Positions 12,661 through 24,640 of a DNA stretch of 64,000 nt are shown here, piece after piece. The translations under genes and the position numbers were made by a program. Origin of the DNA: Tamarix chinensis (lineage: Eukaryota > Streptophyta > Magnoliopsida > Caryophyllales > Tamaricaceae); contig CM060172.1 of NCBI GenBank assembly GCA_030549775.1, positions 52,813,942 through 52,877,941 on the forward strand, given 5' to 3'. The notes under the pieces were generated by a model, which saw nothing but the letters and a program-made list of their open reading frames with translations, did not search any database and was not told where the DNA came from. Position 1 is the stretch's first letter. Every line of letters starts with the position of its first letter.

Positions 12661-15226
12661 ATCGTGGCTTTTCATCTTCTCATACACATGCATATTTTTT
12701 AACTTTGGGAACATGGGCGCTAAGAAGGTCACGGCCATTTTTGGAGTGATGAACGCAGATGCAGCGGGTTGCCAATTCAGCGGCACTTCTTTTTGGGTTT
12801 TGTTTGGAAATAGATAATAGATGGCTTGGGTTTACAGTGTTCTTGTCATATCTATTCTGTGGGGGTCCCGATCATAAGCCCAGATCTATTCTTCCTAGTG
12901 GGCCGGGTTGTTAAGAACGGGACTTCAGCTAAGAGCCCTTTGCAGCGCCTATCCTCATTCAATTTCTTATCGATTTGTCGTCTCGTCTCTCCATGTTGCC
13001 GTGGCCCATTTTTTTTTTTCTTCTCTCGCAAGCAAGGCTCCGTTTTTGCAGTTTTTACATTATTCGATTCATATGAATCCAACCATTGTTTATAAAGACA
13101 TAAAAGTACATTTACTTATTATTATTACAAGATATAATATTATCAAAAATACATTTACTTATCGTCACAATATAATATTATTAAAAATATCAAATACATA
13201 TCAATCCAGAAATATAATATATACATTTGGTAGATCATGCACCCTAAACGCGATTGAGGTACTCAATACATATAATACCGTAAGAAGAGATATTTAAATC
13301 TGGAAGGCAAAGTCCGTGAATAAATAATCCAAAGTAAGCCGAACTTCAAACTTTAACACCAAAAAAAAAAAAAAAACATTTCTTTATAAAACCAAGTCCT
13401 ATAAATTATGGTCCGGTAAAGTCGTAAGTCACAGCTTTGACTATCAGGCGGGCCTACCTAAAAATAAGAAATAAGTCGTTCTAATCAACCTTTTTGTTTT
13501 GTTTTAAGAAAACAAGCGAAGCTCAGAAGATGACATTAAGGTGGAGATATCACACCACGCTAGCTAATAATATGGTATTGTATGCATAGATTAGACCCAT
13601 ACACACGCACACAGTGATGTTTTATACGGGAGAAACCACCTTATTTTAAAATATGTTCAAACTTTATATTGGATTCATTGGGAATAATCTCTAGTAGAGT
13701 GTGTTTCGCCCGTATTATTTTCATATTATCTTTAACGCGACGTATTATTGTTTATAAAGTTTTAAAATTATTCTCACTTTTTATCATAACTTATATATGT
13801 ATATCGATTAATGATATACTGCTGTAATATTTTTATGAAATTATCATTAGATCAAATCTAAACCATCTATTTTATAATCTAAGGTTGATATAAACGATCC
13901 TTAAATTAGTTTTCGATGAACACCTAACTTCTTGTTAGATAAGTATCATATATCGTTTCAGATAAAATAGTAATTAATCAAATAAGTATTTAGCCGTGTC
14001 GATATTAAATAATACAAAGGGACTTATAGGGCAGTAGATAACAAATTACCTGCGAGCCATATCACACATTCATATTATAGCATCACCAATTAGAGGTACT
14101 CGATTGAGCGCTTAACTAAAGAATTAACACTTATACATGTGGCGATGACTTATTGATGATGTTTTTCTAGCTATGCATAATTTAGTATTTGACAAAGAAG
14201 GGGGGCGGGAGGGGCGGAGAGAAGGGACATCATGCATGACATATGAATATAATAATTAGTTGCTAAATTCTCGTCCGAGTTCCACCTACCACAAGGATAA
14301 ATAGTCGGATAAAGCGGTGGTTGGTCGAGGCCGATGATCATGACTCTTGAACCCCTAATCAACCCCTTAATATATTCTTTAAGGCTATGGTTGGTTTATG
14401 GAAGATTACGTGTGAAGGAAAAGGAAAAAAAAAAATTTATGGTTACCTAAAATAATAGAGAGAAAGAAATTATTTGAAAAAAAAGTTAAAAGAAAAATTG
14501 TTTAACATAATTGGCCACAGAAAGTTGAGCTTCCTTGCTCGGTTATAACACCTTATAGTCTTCGGGCGTAATGTTGGTAGGGTTTTACTGCCTAATATAT
14601 TTCTAGGTCCAAGTAATCATCAATTTGTATGCAGACCATTTCTTTTGTCAGTTTGTAATTAATTGTGAAGTTCTAGCCTCTACTAATTCAGTTTTTATTT
14701 TATTTTATAGTAAATTTTATTTATGTAATATAGTATTTAGTTTAATTAGATATTATGTATTTTGATAAACAAACACAACGAACTACTCTTTTAGATTTTT
14801 TTTTCCTACTTACAAGGTTTGTTATAATAGTTAGATGCCTTCTTTTGAGCACTAGGGGTCGGTGAATAAAATGTCGGATCGCATTGGTTGGTTCAACAGG
14901 GTAGTGGAAGGGTAATAAAATTGAGACAAATCGATCATACTGGTTTGACTAAGTCTATCTAATATGAATTAAAACACCGTCATTTTAAGTTCTATGCATG
15001 AGAAAATCAAAGCTGGTCGAACCGGCCGGACTTTTCTAATCATAAAATACTAGGGTTAAGCTGGGTTAAGTATCAAATCAAATCAAATCATCTTCTACCA
15101 AACAACGGTCGTTCCAGTTGGACTGTATACTAATTGTCTAACCTGATTATTTTCTAGGCTAATATTTAAAATATTATTAGAGATTTGAGATTTGAATACC
15201 TTTCATTTTTTTGGTATTGTAATACT
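12661..15226. other. Low-copy DNA, no gene recognised
   Basis: Mixed composition. Frames at 12826-13297 (+) and 12852-13082 (-) overlap one another and show no family resemblance. A 15-base poly(A) run lies near 13361. 14860-15120 contains some GTCGAA/ACCGGCCGG wording but no element ends. Nothing else supportable. Confidence 0.5.
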
Positions 15227-15229
15227 TTA

Positions 15230-15468
15230 GGGTTTGTTTGGTATGGGGTAATAGGGGTGGAAAAAATTTTCCTCTATTTTATATCTTTTATACCAAGTAT
15301 TTAATAATAATAAATATATTTTATTGAAATACCCATTTTAGATCAAATTAAGATCTAAAATGGGTATTTATTAGAATAAAAATATTTGTTTTTAAATAGA
15401 TTATACAAGATATATAAAAATATGGGGATAATTTTTTCACCCCTATTACACCTATACCAAATGAGCAC
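15230..15468. mobile_element. Tourist-like MITE, copy 2 (239 bp)
   Basis: Same length and order as the copy at 12419: left end GGGTTTGTTTGGTATGGG, right end (reverse complement) GTGCTCATTTGGTATA, flanked by TTA on both sides (15227-15229 and 15469-15471). The interior keeps 'gatcaaattaagatctaaaatggg' spacing and 'ttatacaagatatataaaa', differing only by scattered substitutions and tiny indels. Same family, independent insertion since both have their own 3-base duplication. Confidence 0.88.
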
Positions 15469-15471
15469 TTA

Positions 15472-16736
15472 GCAGTAATTGTTATTACCTATGATGGTTT
15501 GTATGGAAAGAAGGATTATTCTTCATTTTTTTTCCTCACTGATTTCTATAAACCAAACAAAGCGTTATTGCTGGAGCCGACAAAAACTCATATGACCAAG
15601 TTCATATGAAAACAGAGCTTGTTTGTTTACGCGATCCTCATTGGGAGTAGTTTCCTTATTCTTCTTCAGGTAACGCGTTCACCTTATTTATTTATTGACA
15701 CTTAGACAAACACTACTCAACATATATTTGCTGAGATAAGGAAATATTTAGTTATTTATTTGCTTGAATATTCGAATTTTGAGACGAGGATGGAAGTTGA
15801 ATGCCCTAAAAAAGATTATCATACTTTTGATTTACAATAGCAGTTTGTTAGTAGATTATATAAATAAGTAGTTTGGAAAATAAGTTTTAAAAATTTGTAC
15901 GAAGCTCCAACTATAACATTAGTAATAGTTGTGATGATGATGATGATGATGATCATAGTAATAATAGTAATAATAGTGGCAATAGCAATAATTGCAATTA
16001 TAAAAAAGCACAAACACTATACAATAATACTTGAAAGAAAGAAATTATATTAGTAATGAAAATCAAATAACAGTTTACCCAAGACTAACTATTTATATTT
16101 AATCAATACTTTCCATAAAATTTTCAAATTTAGAAAACCAAACAAAAAAAATATTTTCTGAGCAAATTATTTTCCGTAAATTTCTCCTAACAACCGAATA
16201 ATAGAAAATGTTTTTTCTTCTTCAATTTTCTTTCGTTCCTCTTTTTCTTCCTTTCATTTTCTTTTTATTTTCTCACCACTTTACATGCAAACCAAATGCA
16301 GCCTTAAGTTTCTTTTTGTGTGTATTTTCACTTCCTTTATTTTTCTTCCTGAATTTGTGGTTATACAATTTATAATTTATTTAGAGTTAATTATCAAAGA
16401 TAATTAATTATTTTAAATTTTTTAGGCTAGCAAAATTTTTAAAATAAGTAATAATTATAGATAATTAATTTTAATAAGTATCTCTATATATCGACTTAAT
16501 TACCCTAGTCATATTGGTATTCGACGACGATGGCTTAGCTTTAACATCATCAACGGCAAGCTTTGGCATTTAAATTAATATGGAATAAATATAATTGACG
16601 TCAATTGAACTCATAACTAAGCAAATTAGCGATGCTCGACAAATAGTATTTTTTTTACTCCACTAATTCTTTCTCTTTGGCACAAAATTTGGCTTTATCC
16701 TTCTTTTAATATTTTTTTCCATAGTAACGATCATCA
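15472..16736. other. Low-copy AT-rich DNA, no gene recognised
   Basis: Contains a short GAT/AAT simple-sequence patch at 15936-15985 that produces an Ile/Thr-rich minus-strand frame. T-rich stretches at 16200-16300. No coding similarity or element termini found. Confidence 0.5.
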
Positions 16737-16744
16737 CATATGTG

Positions 16745-17685
16745 TAGAGCTGGCAAAAGTTGACCCGACCCGAAAAATCCGACGAATACCGACTCGATCC
16801 GCCCGAAATCTGATCCGATTTTATCCGAGTAATAAAAAGCCCGAAACCTATCCGACCCGATCCGATACATATCCGATATCCGATCCAACCCGAGAAATCA
16901 TAAGCCCGAAATAAATCCGACCCGACTCGCTATTCACCCGAAACCCGATATAACTCGAAAAACTATAAATCCGAAATGACCCAACCCGATCCATTATTTA
17001 TCCGAAATCTTATATTATTTGAAAAATTATAAACCTATAAAGATTCAACTTGGTACTACCAAAAAATTAACATTAACACATAACTCAAAATTTTTTAAAC
17101 TTCATAAAACATGAAATAATGTAGATGTGCAACTAATCCATACTAGCACTTACATCAAAATCTAGAAACAATATACTTTCATAAAATTTATATCACTTAT
17201 GTATATAAAAATACAATATCCATTGATACCAATAGAAATAAAAGTAGAGAAAAAAAAAAAGAAAAACACTACTATGCCATTTAAATATTAGTTCACTTCC
17301 ATTATTCCATTTAGTACCATAAGATAATAAGAGTGCAGCCTTGAACACTATATGTTAGTATCTATACGACCATACCTTATAATATAGTACCTACAACATC
17401 ATAGGAAAGTAGGAAAAATTTGGAGTAAGAATGTTAGTTATTCATTATAAAAATTAAAGATTAATATTTTTTATTACATCAACAGTGTTAAATAGTAAGA
17501 AGTCAATATTAGTTGGTCTTTTGTCAATAATAGTCATTATTACTTACTTTATCTAATTTTTATCTTATTTAGCTTGATATGATCTAATCAAAATATATAA
17601 TAAAAAAAAACTAATATGTTGTTATTATTATTTTTGCCATAATTGATATTCATTGATTACTATTATTATTGTTATCATTATTTTT

Positions 17686-17721
<36 letters not shown>

Positions 17722-18391
17722 TTATTAAAATTATGTTGATATGATGTGATCAATCTCTTTTAAAAATAATATGAGAAGTACAACCTTAGAAGTCTTCATT
17801 TGTTATCAATTATCAATGACTATTATAAGTTAATATCATGTAAGTTATACCTTAACATAAAAAGAAAAGTGATACGATTTGAAAACTTTTAAATTTGAAA
17901 CGTCAGATACATCTCCAAAGATAAAATAATGACAAAAAATTCTAAGGCCCCAAAAAATTAATATAATAATTCACTTTTAATTGAATAAGATAAATTAAAA
18001 TAAATGATATCAAAATAATTAACTTTTAATAATATCTTGGAATAAAAAGAAAGAAAGAAAATGACACAAGCATGGCTCAAATATGAAATGACCTAAATCC
18101 AATCTAAATTTGACCCGAAAATATAATAATTCAAACTCAACCAAGCCCGATCCGAACCCGAACCGAAATTAGAACAACCTAAATTTACCCGAATCCGAGT
18201 TCATCCGATCTCAACCAGACCCGACCCGAGAGCTTAGAATGACCCGAGATTATCCGATACTGAGTTGATCCGAATCAAATCCGACCCAGCCCGACCCGAC
18301 AAAATGATCCGAAATTATTCGAAACCGATATGACCCAATTATCATGTTACCCGATCCGATAATGACCCGACCCGCCCGATTGCCAGCTCTA
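16745..18391. mobile_element. Non-autonomous hAT transposon, 1647 bp
   Basis: Perfect 12-base terminal inverted repeats TAGAGCTGGCAA, flanked by a perfect 8-base duplication CATATGTG (16737-16744 and 18392-18399), the hallmark of hAT insertion. Both subterminal regions (about 16765-17040 and 18100-18380) are dense arrays of GACCCGA / ATCCGA words. They run in the same direction at both ends rather than as inverted copies. The centre is AT-rich filler with an (ATT)n run. No transposase domain is present; the frames at 16706-16888 and 18250-18519 merely translate the arrays. Confidence 0.92.
17685..17719. repeat. (ATT)n microsatellite
   Basis: About eleven near-perfect ATT units inside the hAT element's AT-rich centre. 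Confidence 0.9.
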
Positions 18392-18399
18392 CATATGTG

Positions 18400-19076
18400 A
18401 CGATGGCTACAATAACAAGGAAGGAACTTACGCATAAAGATACCGTCAACTAGGACACCCACAAGAAAATAAAAAACTACTTTTGCTCTTAATTTATCAT
18501 CATTGGATAGAATATTCATTTTATATTTCTTAAATCAGATCAAAATAAAATAAAAATTAAATTATCGAATATATCTAAAATATCCAATTATACTAATATT
18601 TATAATTATGCACATGTACTTGAAAAGAATATTACAATACATTATAATATAATATAATACACTAAAAATATAATATAATATATGCTAATACATATTAATA
18701 TATTGTAATATACTATTATGTATTTGAATAGAATACAACATTTTTAAAATACAAAACAATACACTTAAAGTATAATACAATATATTAAAAAATCATTTTT
18801 TGCATCGGTCCAAATAATTTGATAAAAAAATTGGACCAAATACCTACTCCGGTTATAACTGCATTTTCTTGAATCTAATTTTCGGATCTTAGATTTTTTG
18901 TACAACCATAACCGCCAGGATTAGCTGATGAACATTCAAGCAAAAATGATTTTTTTTCTTAATCTTTCTGAAAGAAAATAATTTATAAATTCAAACGGTC
19001 ATTTACAACAGAGTCCGGTATTTCATCTGGGTAACTATGGTTCCACACACCATTAAACAGAGAATTTGTCTGCAAT
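18400..19076. other. AT-rich DNA with TATAATA-type runs
   Basis: 18540-18800 is almost pure A/T with loosely repeated 'taatataatataata' and 'atacaatata' words. 18800-19076 is ordinary low-copy sequence. No gene or element ends seen. Confidence 0.5.
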
Positions 19077-19454
19077 CTAGATCATCTGCCCAATTATCCT
19101 AGGAAGATCTACATCCGGCACACACAGCAACAATACCAAAGCGTTGATATCCAGTTCAATGATAACATTATCCGAGTTTGTGTTTTCCACAAGTTGAAAT
19201 TCATCACATACACGGCATCCCTTAGATTCGACAGTAATAGATGAACGTTTGTCCACCATGCATGACTCATGTTCCATAGCACAATTGTTTATACTTCCAT
19301 CTTTGTCTTGAATAACTGCACTCCAGCTGATAACTTGATCAGAGCATGCTCCATCACGATTGAATTTGATATACATGGCAGTGGGTTTCCGCCATTTTGA
19401 TATTGATGAAGTAGCTTCCATATCTCCCCAAACACCTTGGATTTGAAGAAGCAT
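19077..19454 (-). CDS. RNase H-like (RVT_3 type) protein fragment, 125 aa
   Basis: Intact 125-codon frame resembling the plant RNase H-like domain found in LINE retrotransposons and in many single-domain plant proteins. Residues 21-40 (WRKPTAMYIKFNRDGACSD) fit 'W.PP....K.N.DGA'. Then SAVIQDKDGSINN fits 'G.VIRD..G', and NVIIELDINALV fits the 'V..E.D...LV' strand. The first and third acidic residues (D in RDGA, D in ELD) are present, and an E in the helix region (VESKGCRVCDE) could be the second. Roughly domain-length; the helix following beta-3 looks shortened. I see no reverse transcriptase or zinc-binding domain upstream, so it may be a LINE 3' fragment, a pseudogene, or an exon of a small host gene. 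Confidence 0.5.
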   Translation of the reverse strand: MLLQIQGVWGDMEATSSISKWRKPTAMYIKFNRDGACSDQVISWSAVIQDKDGSINNCAMEHESCMVDKRSSITVESKGCRVCDEFQLVENTNSDNVIIELDINALVLLLCVPDVDLPRIIGQMI

Positions 19455-20065
19455 ATTATATTTGCAACATATTCATTTTTTTTTTAGCTACGATGACCAT
19501 GGTTTTTTAATCCTGTATTTTTATATTTTTTCCCTTTGTCTTTCGTTAGTTTTGTGGATTACATCATAATTTGTTGCTGGTTAGAGGATTGCGCTATAAT
19601 CTTATATTGTTTCAGTAACTTACAGAGAAAGAAAACACTTTTGCTTAAAAGATGTAATAAAAGCCCTCTACTTAAGGTAAGCTACTCTAATTTTCTTATT
19701 CACATCTCCCATTTGAGAACATGTCCTTGTTAAATCTATGCCAAGTCAAACCGTGCCTAATTGCCTCTCCTCAACGCTTCTTTCGTGATCTACCTCTTTG
19801 ATTCCTATTGCCCATCAAAAGAATCTTCTAGTAACTCATCGCTGGGAAGAGTATCTTGCACCTTTGGTTTATATAGGAGCTGCCTTTATTTTGTCTCTTA
19901 TTGTTTCATTCTTGATATTATTTGTTATAGCTAGCAATACTGCACATTCAAAATATATGTTCATCAGCATCAACTTTTTATTTATTTTTATTTATTTTTT
20001 TATAAGTAAATAAATTTATTCATTACAGGTCCCAATACAAAGATCTCTACAAACAAGGCAAGCAT
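19455..20065. other. No recognised gene; possible hydrophobic frame
   Basis: The + frame at 19798-20013 encodes a hydrophobic segment (LAPLVYIGAAFILSLIVSF) but has no recognisable family, no splice context and AT-rich composition. I treat it as chance. The rest is non-coding. Confidence 0.4.
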
Positions 20066-20527
20066 TGTTGGGTTTTTATTCAACATTTGGTTTATACATG
20101 AATGATATGAGTTGCTGGATGTCATATAAATTAAGCCCGTATATATATAATTATTTTTACATATAAATTATTTGGACTTAATATATCTAATTAGATCTGG
20201 ACATGTATGTGTAGAGACTTTAGGTTTTCTAGATTGTTGATAGACCGAAGTAGAATAATCCTATAGATAATATGTTAGTTGTCTATATATAGGGTCCTGT
20301 TCCCTAACTTAAAGATACTTCATCCTATTTGATTTTCATTAGTCAATATAAATCGAGGAGTGTGTGTTTGATCCAATATAACTAGTCTGTTATAGTCTTG
20401 AACGCAACGTAGTACGGTGATTCCCTCATTATGGATTCAGATACGCTTTCGCATTATATTATTGTATACATCTTGATGACTTAGCATGAAATCCTATCGG
20501 ATCTAAAGATCATATATCAATCTATCA
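20066..20527 (+). repeat. Copia 5' LTR (about 462 bp)
   Basis: Begins TGTTGGGTTTTTATTCAA and ends ...TCTATCA immediately before a primer-binding site. It contains a TATA-like 'ctatatatagggtcc' near 20285, about the right place for an LTR promoter. A copia-type gag follows downstream on the same strand. No second copy of this LTR is visible in the window, so the element is truncated. Confidence 0.72.
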
Positions 20528-20529
20528 AT

Positions 20530-20541
20530 TGGTATTAGAGC
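20530..20541 (+). other. Primer-binding site (Met-tRNA type)
   Basis: TGGTATTAGAGC, one base from the TGGTATCAGAGC complementary to initiator Met-tRNA, two bases after the LTR end. Confidence 0.8.
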
Positions 20542-22199
20542 AATGTATGTTCGATTCAAATTTATATTACCTATTTGATATTATAATTAAATCATATCTA
20601 ATTTATATTTATTTTTGATTTTTTATCAATCTGATTTGATTGAATACATGGATTCAATTTATTCTATTGCTTATTGCTTGGTTCGATCTGTCATCGGCCG
20701 ATCAAGTTTGGTCTTTCAATTCATGTTGTTGATTTAGCATGCTATAGCAATTTGATCGGCTTGAAAGTGTGATATTTGCTTTTTTCTTATTTAGTAATTG
20801 AAATTATAGATCTAATTTATTTTATCTGTTGGTCTACTTTCTCTTTTAATTTTGTTTGGTTAGATCTAGTCCCACCGCATCTAATTTAGGCCCCAATTGC
20901 CACTAATTTGGTTTCGTTGGTTTTCGATGACTAGTAGTAGGCAAGCAATTGGTGTTGGGAAGCTTTAATAGGCTATTGTACTAGTTTTCGTTGTGTTGGC
21001 TTCTTGTGGTAGTGACGTTGGGGAAGTGCAGTAGTGGTTTAGGGAAAGTCGGAATTGGGTTGGCTGTTTTGGTAGTCGACCGATGGTTATATATCTACTT
21101 TTACTTTATGTAACAGATAGAGTTGCATCTCTTCTTTTACTTTATTATTATTTTTAATAAAAGAAATGAGGAAAAGATGGCGAGTTGGAGAATCAATTTA
21201 CTAGTAATAGTTGATAATTAATGGTAGATTAATTACAAATTAAACTTGACCTTTCAAATATTAAAACATAATGGCCGGCTTCTAAGCACTATTAAATCAT
21301 TAAAATATAAAAATTTGTTTAAGAGTACGTTCAAAACCCAAGCTTGACCAAACTAACCTTTTAGTTATTTTTAGTGCAATTTTTAGTTTGGTACTTTTGG
21401 GATATTAATTTGGTACCAATTAATTTTATATTATTTAAATAATAATATTAATTATATGATTAATTAGTCTAATTAATTTAATTAGATATTTATTTTATTC
21501 TAATCCAGCCTTTTATATGTGTTATTTGACATTAATTTTATTGTAATGCTGATAAGGTTAGATTTAATATTTTTATAGATATTGATTCTAAATAAAGTTG
21601 GTCCTAATATTATAGGTCCACATTTATGAATAAAATTGAGGAATAAATTTATTTAAATTATTGGTCTTCTAATATTAGTAGATAGACTAATTGAAAATAT
21701 ATTTTCAAAGTGACATCTTTTGTGAAAATTAGTTTATTGAAAATGTTGGATATTTATGTATATATATTTATTCATGCAGATAATTTGTTGACCTAAAGGA
21801 AAGCAAATATTTAGCATAATTTTATATATATCTGTGGTAATAAATATGTGGTAATTATTTAGATACGATATGGATAATGAGTAAATCCAAAGATGAACTC
21901 ATTATTTGATAGACCGTATTATTAGTATTTGATCACTATAATAAGAATACCAATTGTAATTAATATTATTGTCAAAAGACTTGATATTAATGTTACACCG
22001 GTTTTTTGTGATGGGATTGCCATTATTTAAAATTATTGATTTCCTATTATACATATATTTTTTTGTGAGCATATATATTTATGTAATTGTTTTATTTTTT
22101 TATATAGTTATATGTCACTTCCAGATCTGCCAACTTAAGTTCTATTGCTATACTGAATGGAAATAATTTAAGAAGTGAAAGGATAATGTTTGACTTGCC
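20542..22199 (+). other. Untranslated leader of the copia element, or leader plus insertion
   Basis: About 1.65 kb between primer-binding site and gag, AT-rich, with no coding similarity. This is longer than most copia leaders, so an unrecognised insertion is possible, but I found no terminal repeats within it. Confidence 0.4.
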
Positions 22200-22920
22200 C
22201 TTGGCTGCATGGATCTAGACCATGCATTTCAGTTAGCGAAACTCACTGATCTAATAGCTGAAAGTCCCTCTAATGAGAAGAGGAACTTTGAGAAGTGGGA
22301 TCACTCTAGTTGCAAGGGTCTTATGATTATCAACCACAACATTCCATAGGTGAATTCTATGATGAGATCACCGATGCTAAGGATTTTCTTGTTGAAATTG
22401 AAAAACGTTTTATAAAAAATGATAAGGTTGAAAAAAACACTCTTTTGCGTCATTTGACTTCATTGAAGTATAAATGCAAAGGAAATATAAGGGAGTACAT
22501 CATGGAGATGTATAAAATTTCTTCAAAACTTAAGGCACTAAAGCTCCAGTTTTTAGATGACTTACTTGTGCATTTAGTACTGATATCTCTTCTTGTATAA
22601 TTTAGTTAATTTAAGGTCTGTTACAACTAGTAAAAGGAGAAATGGATTGTTAATGAACTCATTTCATATTGTGTATAAGAGGAAGAAACATTGAAGCAAG
22701 ATAAGATTGAGAATGCTCATCTAGCATTTACCGCTAAAAGTTAGGTCATGGAAAGAAGGAATGAAGATGCTCCTAAGGGTCCAATCCAAAAGATATAGTA
22801 GAAGGAAAAAGACAGTTACTTTTTTTGCAAAAAGACTGGATATGTTAAGAAGGATTGTCAAAATTATCATGCATGGCGCATGAAGAAAGGTACAATCTTT
22901 GCTTTGGTATGTTCTGAGCT
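22200..22920 (+). pseudogene. Ty1/copia gag with degenerate zinc knuckle
   Basis: Copia Gag in two frames. Around 22208-22340 the translation reads MDLDHAFQLAKLTDLIAES. After a frameshift the frame 22310-22600 gives DEITDAKDFLVEIEKRF, then LLRHLTSLKYKCKGNIREYI and KLKALKLQFLDDLLVHLVLI, a textbook UBN2 Gag block order. Downstream come KEKWIVNELISYC and a zinc knuckle YFFCKKTGYVKKDCQNYHAW. Its first Cys and its His are both replaced by Tyr, so it could not bind zinc normally. Several in-frame stops (near 22600, 22740, 22797). The element is cut off at 22982 by the LTR that follows. Confidence 0.85.
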
Positions 22921-22982
22921 TAATTTAGTACATCTATATGGGATATGATAAGGCAACAACAATTGAAGCGATTGACACTTAT

Positions 22983-24640
22983 TGTAAAGCCCGATTTTTA
23001 GAACTTGAAAATTTTATTTACAGAGTTAAGTGTGGATGCTAAAACAATAAAAATGAAGAGTATTGCCGCTACACTAGGTACAAGTCCGGTTCTCTTTACC
23101 ATTCTCATAACAAATTATAAGACTAAAATTATTACTCTACTTAAATTTATAATATGATTACAATAATAAAAAAGGATGGAACAATAGATAAATATTGTTC
23201 TAGATAAAAGAAACATTAGTGGTTTAAAAAACTCAAAGAGAGAAAATACATAAGGATATAGACATCCAAATATAGCTAAAATCAAATATACCAAAAGACA
23301 CCGGATAGCTCTTGGATATCAATCCAAACTACCAGCTTTTGGTTGAACTCAGAAGCTAATTTGCAAAGACCAATGCCCATTGAATATGAAAGGGCCCACA
23401 AAAGGTATCTTTTAGTATAATGACATTGAGCAGCCTTTTATACTAAAACAAAATGAAAAACCAGTATAGAATACATGCAATGCATCACAGTAATATATAA
23501 TATAAAACATCAAATTGTACATGTGTCAATTGAAATATGATAATCCTTCATATAGCCACATACCACTAAGGCCATATACAATTCATTCTTGTTCCTCTGG
23601 AACTAAATGAAACTTATCAATGGAACATCCAAGAGATGCTCTTTGCAGTATAATTAGAAATAACATCAACCCAAAATGAAGATTATATCGACATAGCACA
23701 TACCTCATTATCAATCTTGATAAATCTCATAACACAAGGAGACTCACAAGCATAGATCAATAACAACTCATCGAGTCATAGGTAGGCATAAAGGGAGCTA
23801 CCAAAACTTAGGTAGGTACAGAGTCTGCAACCGAACAATAAGTAGGCACAAAGGCTGTTACCAAACCACAGATAGGGATAGAGGTTGCTACCAAACCATA
23901 GGTAGGCACAAAGGCTGCTACCGAACCACAGGTAGGCATAAAGGCTACTACGGAACCATAGGTAGGTACAAAGGATACTACTAAAAAATAAGCAGGCACA
24001 AATGCTGCAACTGACTAATTTAATAATCAAGTAATTATTTCTATTTTTATTTACTTGAGGGAAGATCAATCAACTTGGAGATACTAAGGTACTTTAGTTA
24101 TATTGGTACACCAAGGAAGCATAGTATCCTACCAACTATCAACCCTAGGATGCAAAGGTACCCTAATCGTACTGGTACACGAAGGCAGTACAATACCTTA
24201 CCGATAAAGACACTTAATCTATAAGTATGCATACCCCCTACCAGTCCATAAAACATAATAGAGTAAGATATAGGGCCTGATTAGGGAACTACAACGCACT
24301 AGTATAAATCCATAATCCACTATAGTCTAAACCATAACTCTAGGGTATAGACCCCTAAAGAACCACCATTCCCGATCTTAATGTCTTTCACTTTAAGTAT
24401 TATTATTTTATTAAGGTGACCATGAAATTGCACATAAATCACATATATCCAATTTCACACTTAATCATTTGTACTCTTTTCCCATTATTCTTAGACACCC
24501 ATAATCAAGATAATTTTTAAGGTCAATCATAAAAATATTCAAAGGCTATCCTAGGCTCAATTATTCACGTTTGGGAATATTAGGCCTCAAATAACCAAAA
24601 TGCCCATATGGTTAAAATTACCTCATTATCATCCTTTGTA
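22983..24640 (-). repeat. Long LTR, copy C (3' half, reverse orientation)
   Basis: The left edge TGTAAAGCCCGATTTTTAGA is the reverse complement of the family 3' end. Inward it matches, in reverse, the 'ttcaatgggcattgg' block (about 23380), a 30-base minisatellite (23777-24016), and the 'gggcattttggttat' block (about 24600). The 5' part of the LTR is missing; similarity fades near 24640. It interrupts the copia gag region on its left. Confidence 0.7.
23777..24016. repeat. 30-bp minisatellite, 8 units, inside LTR copy C
   Basis: The 9-base marker gtaggcata or its variants starts at 23782, 23812, 23842, 23872, 23902, 23932, 23962 and 23992: eight units exactly 30 bases apart. Consensus about ccataggtaggcacaaagg followed by ctgctaccgaa. 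Because 30 is divisible by 3, two minus-strand frames stay open with a 10-residue repeat (about FVPTYGSVVA). This is a by-product, not a protein gene. The same unit occurs at other copy numbers in the other LTRs. Confidence 0.95.

Noticed and set aside
12826..13297. 89- and 129-codon plus frames and a 76-codon minus frame
   Set aside because: They overlap one another in different frames with no recognisable domain; at most one could be real and nothing favours any.
19798..20013. 71-codon frame with a transmembrane-like segment
   Set aside because: Short, AT-rich, no family resemblance, no promoter or splice support; such hydrophobic frames are common by chance in T-rich plant DNA.
23777..24016. 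CRISPR array (regular 30-base spacing)
   Set aside because: Units are contiguous with no spacers, diverged from each other, and lie within a plant LTR.
23776..24069. 97- and 63-codon minus frames with a 10-residue repeat
   Set aside because: They translate the 30-bp minisatellite; the repeat length being a multiple of 3 keeps several frames open. No start context or family.
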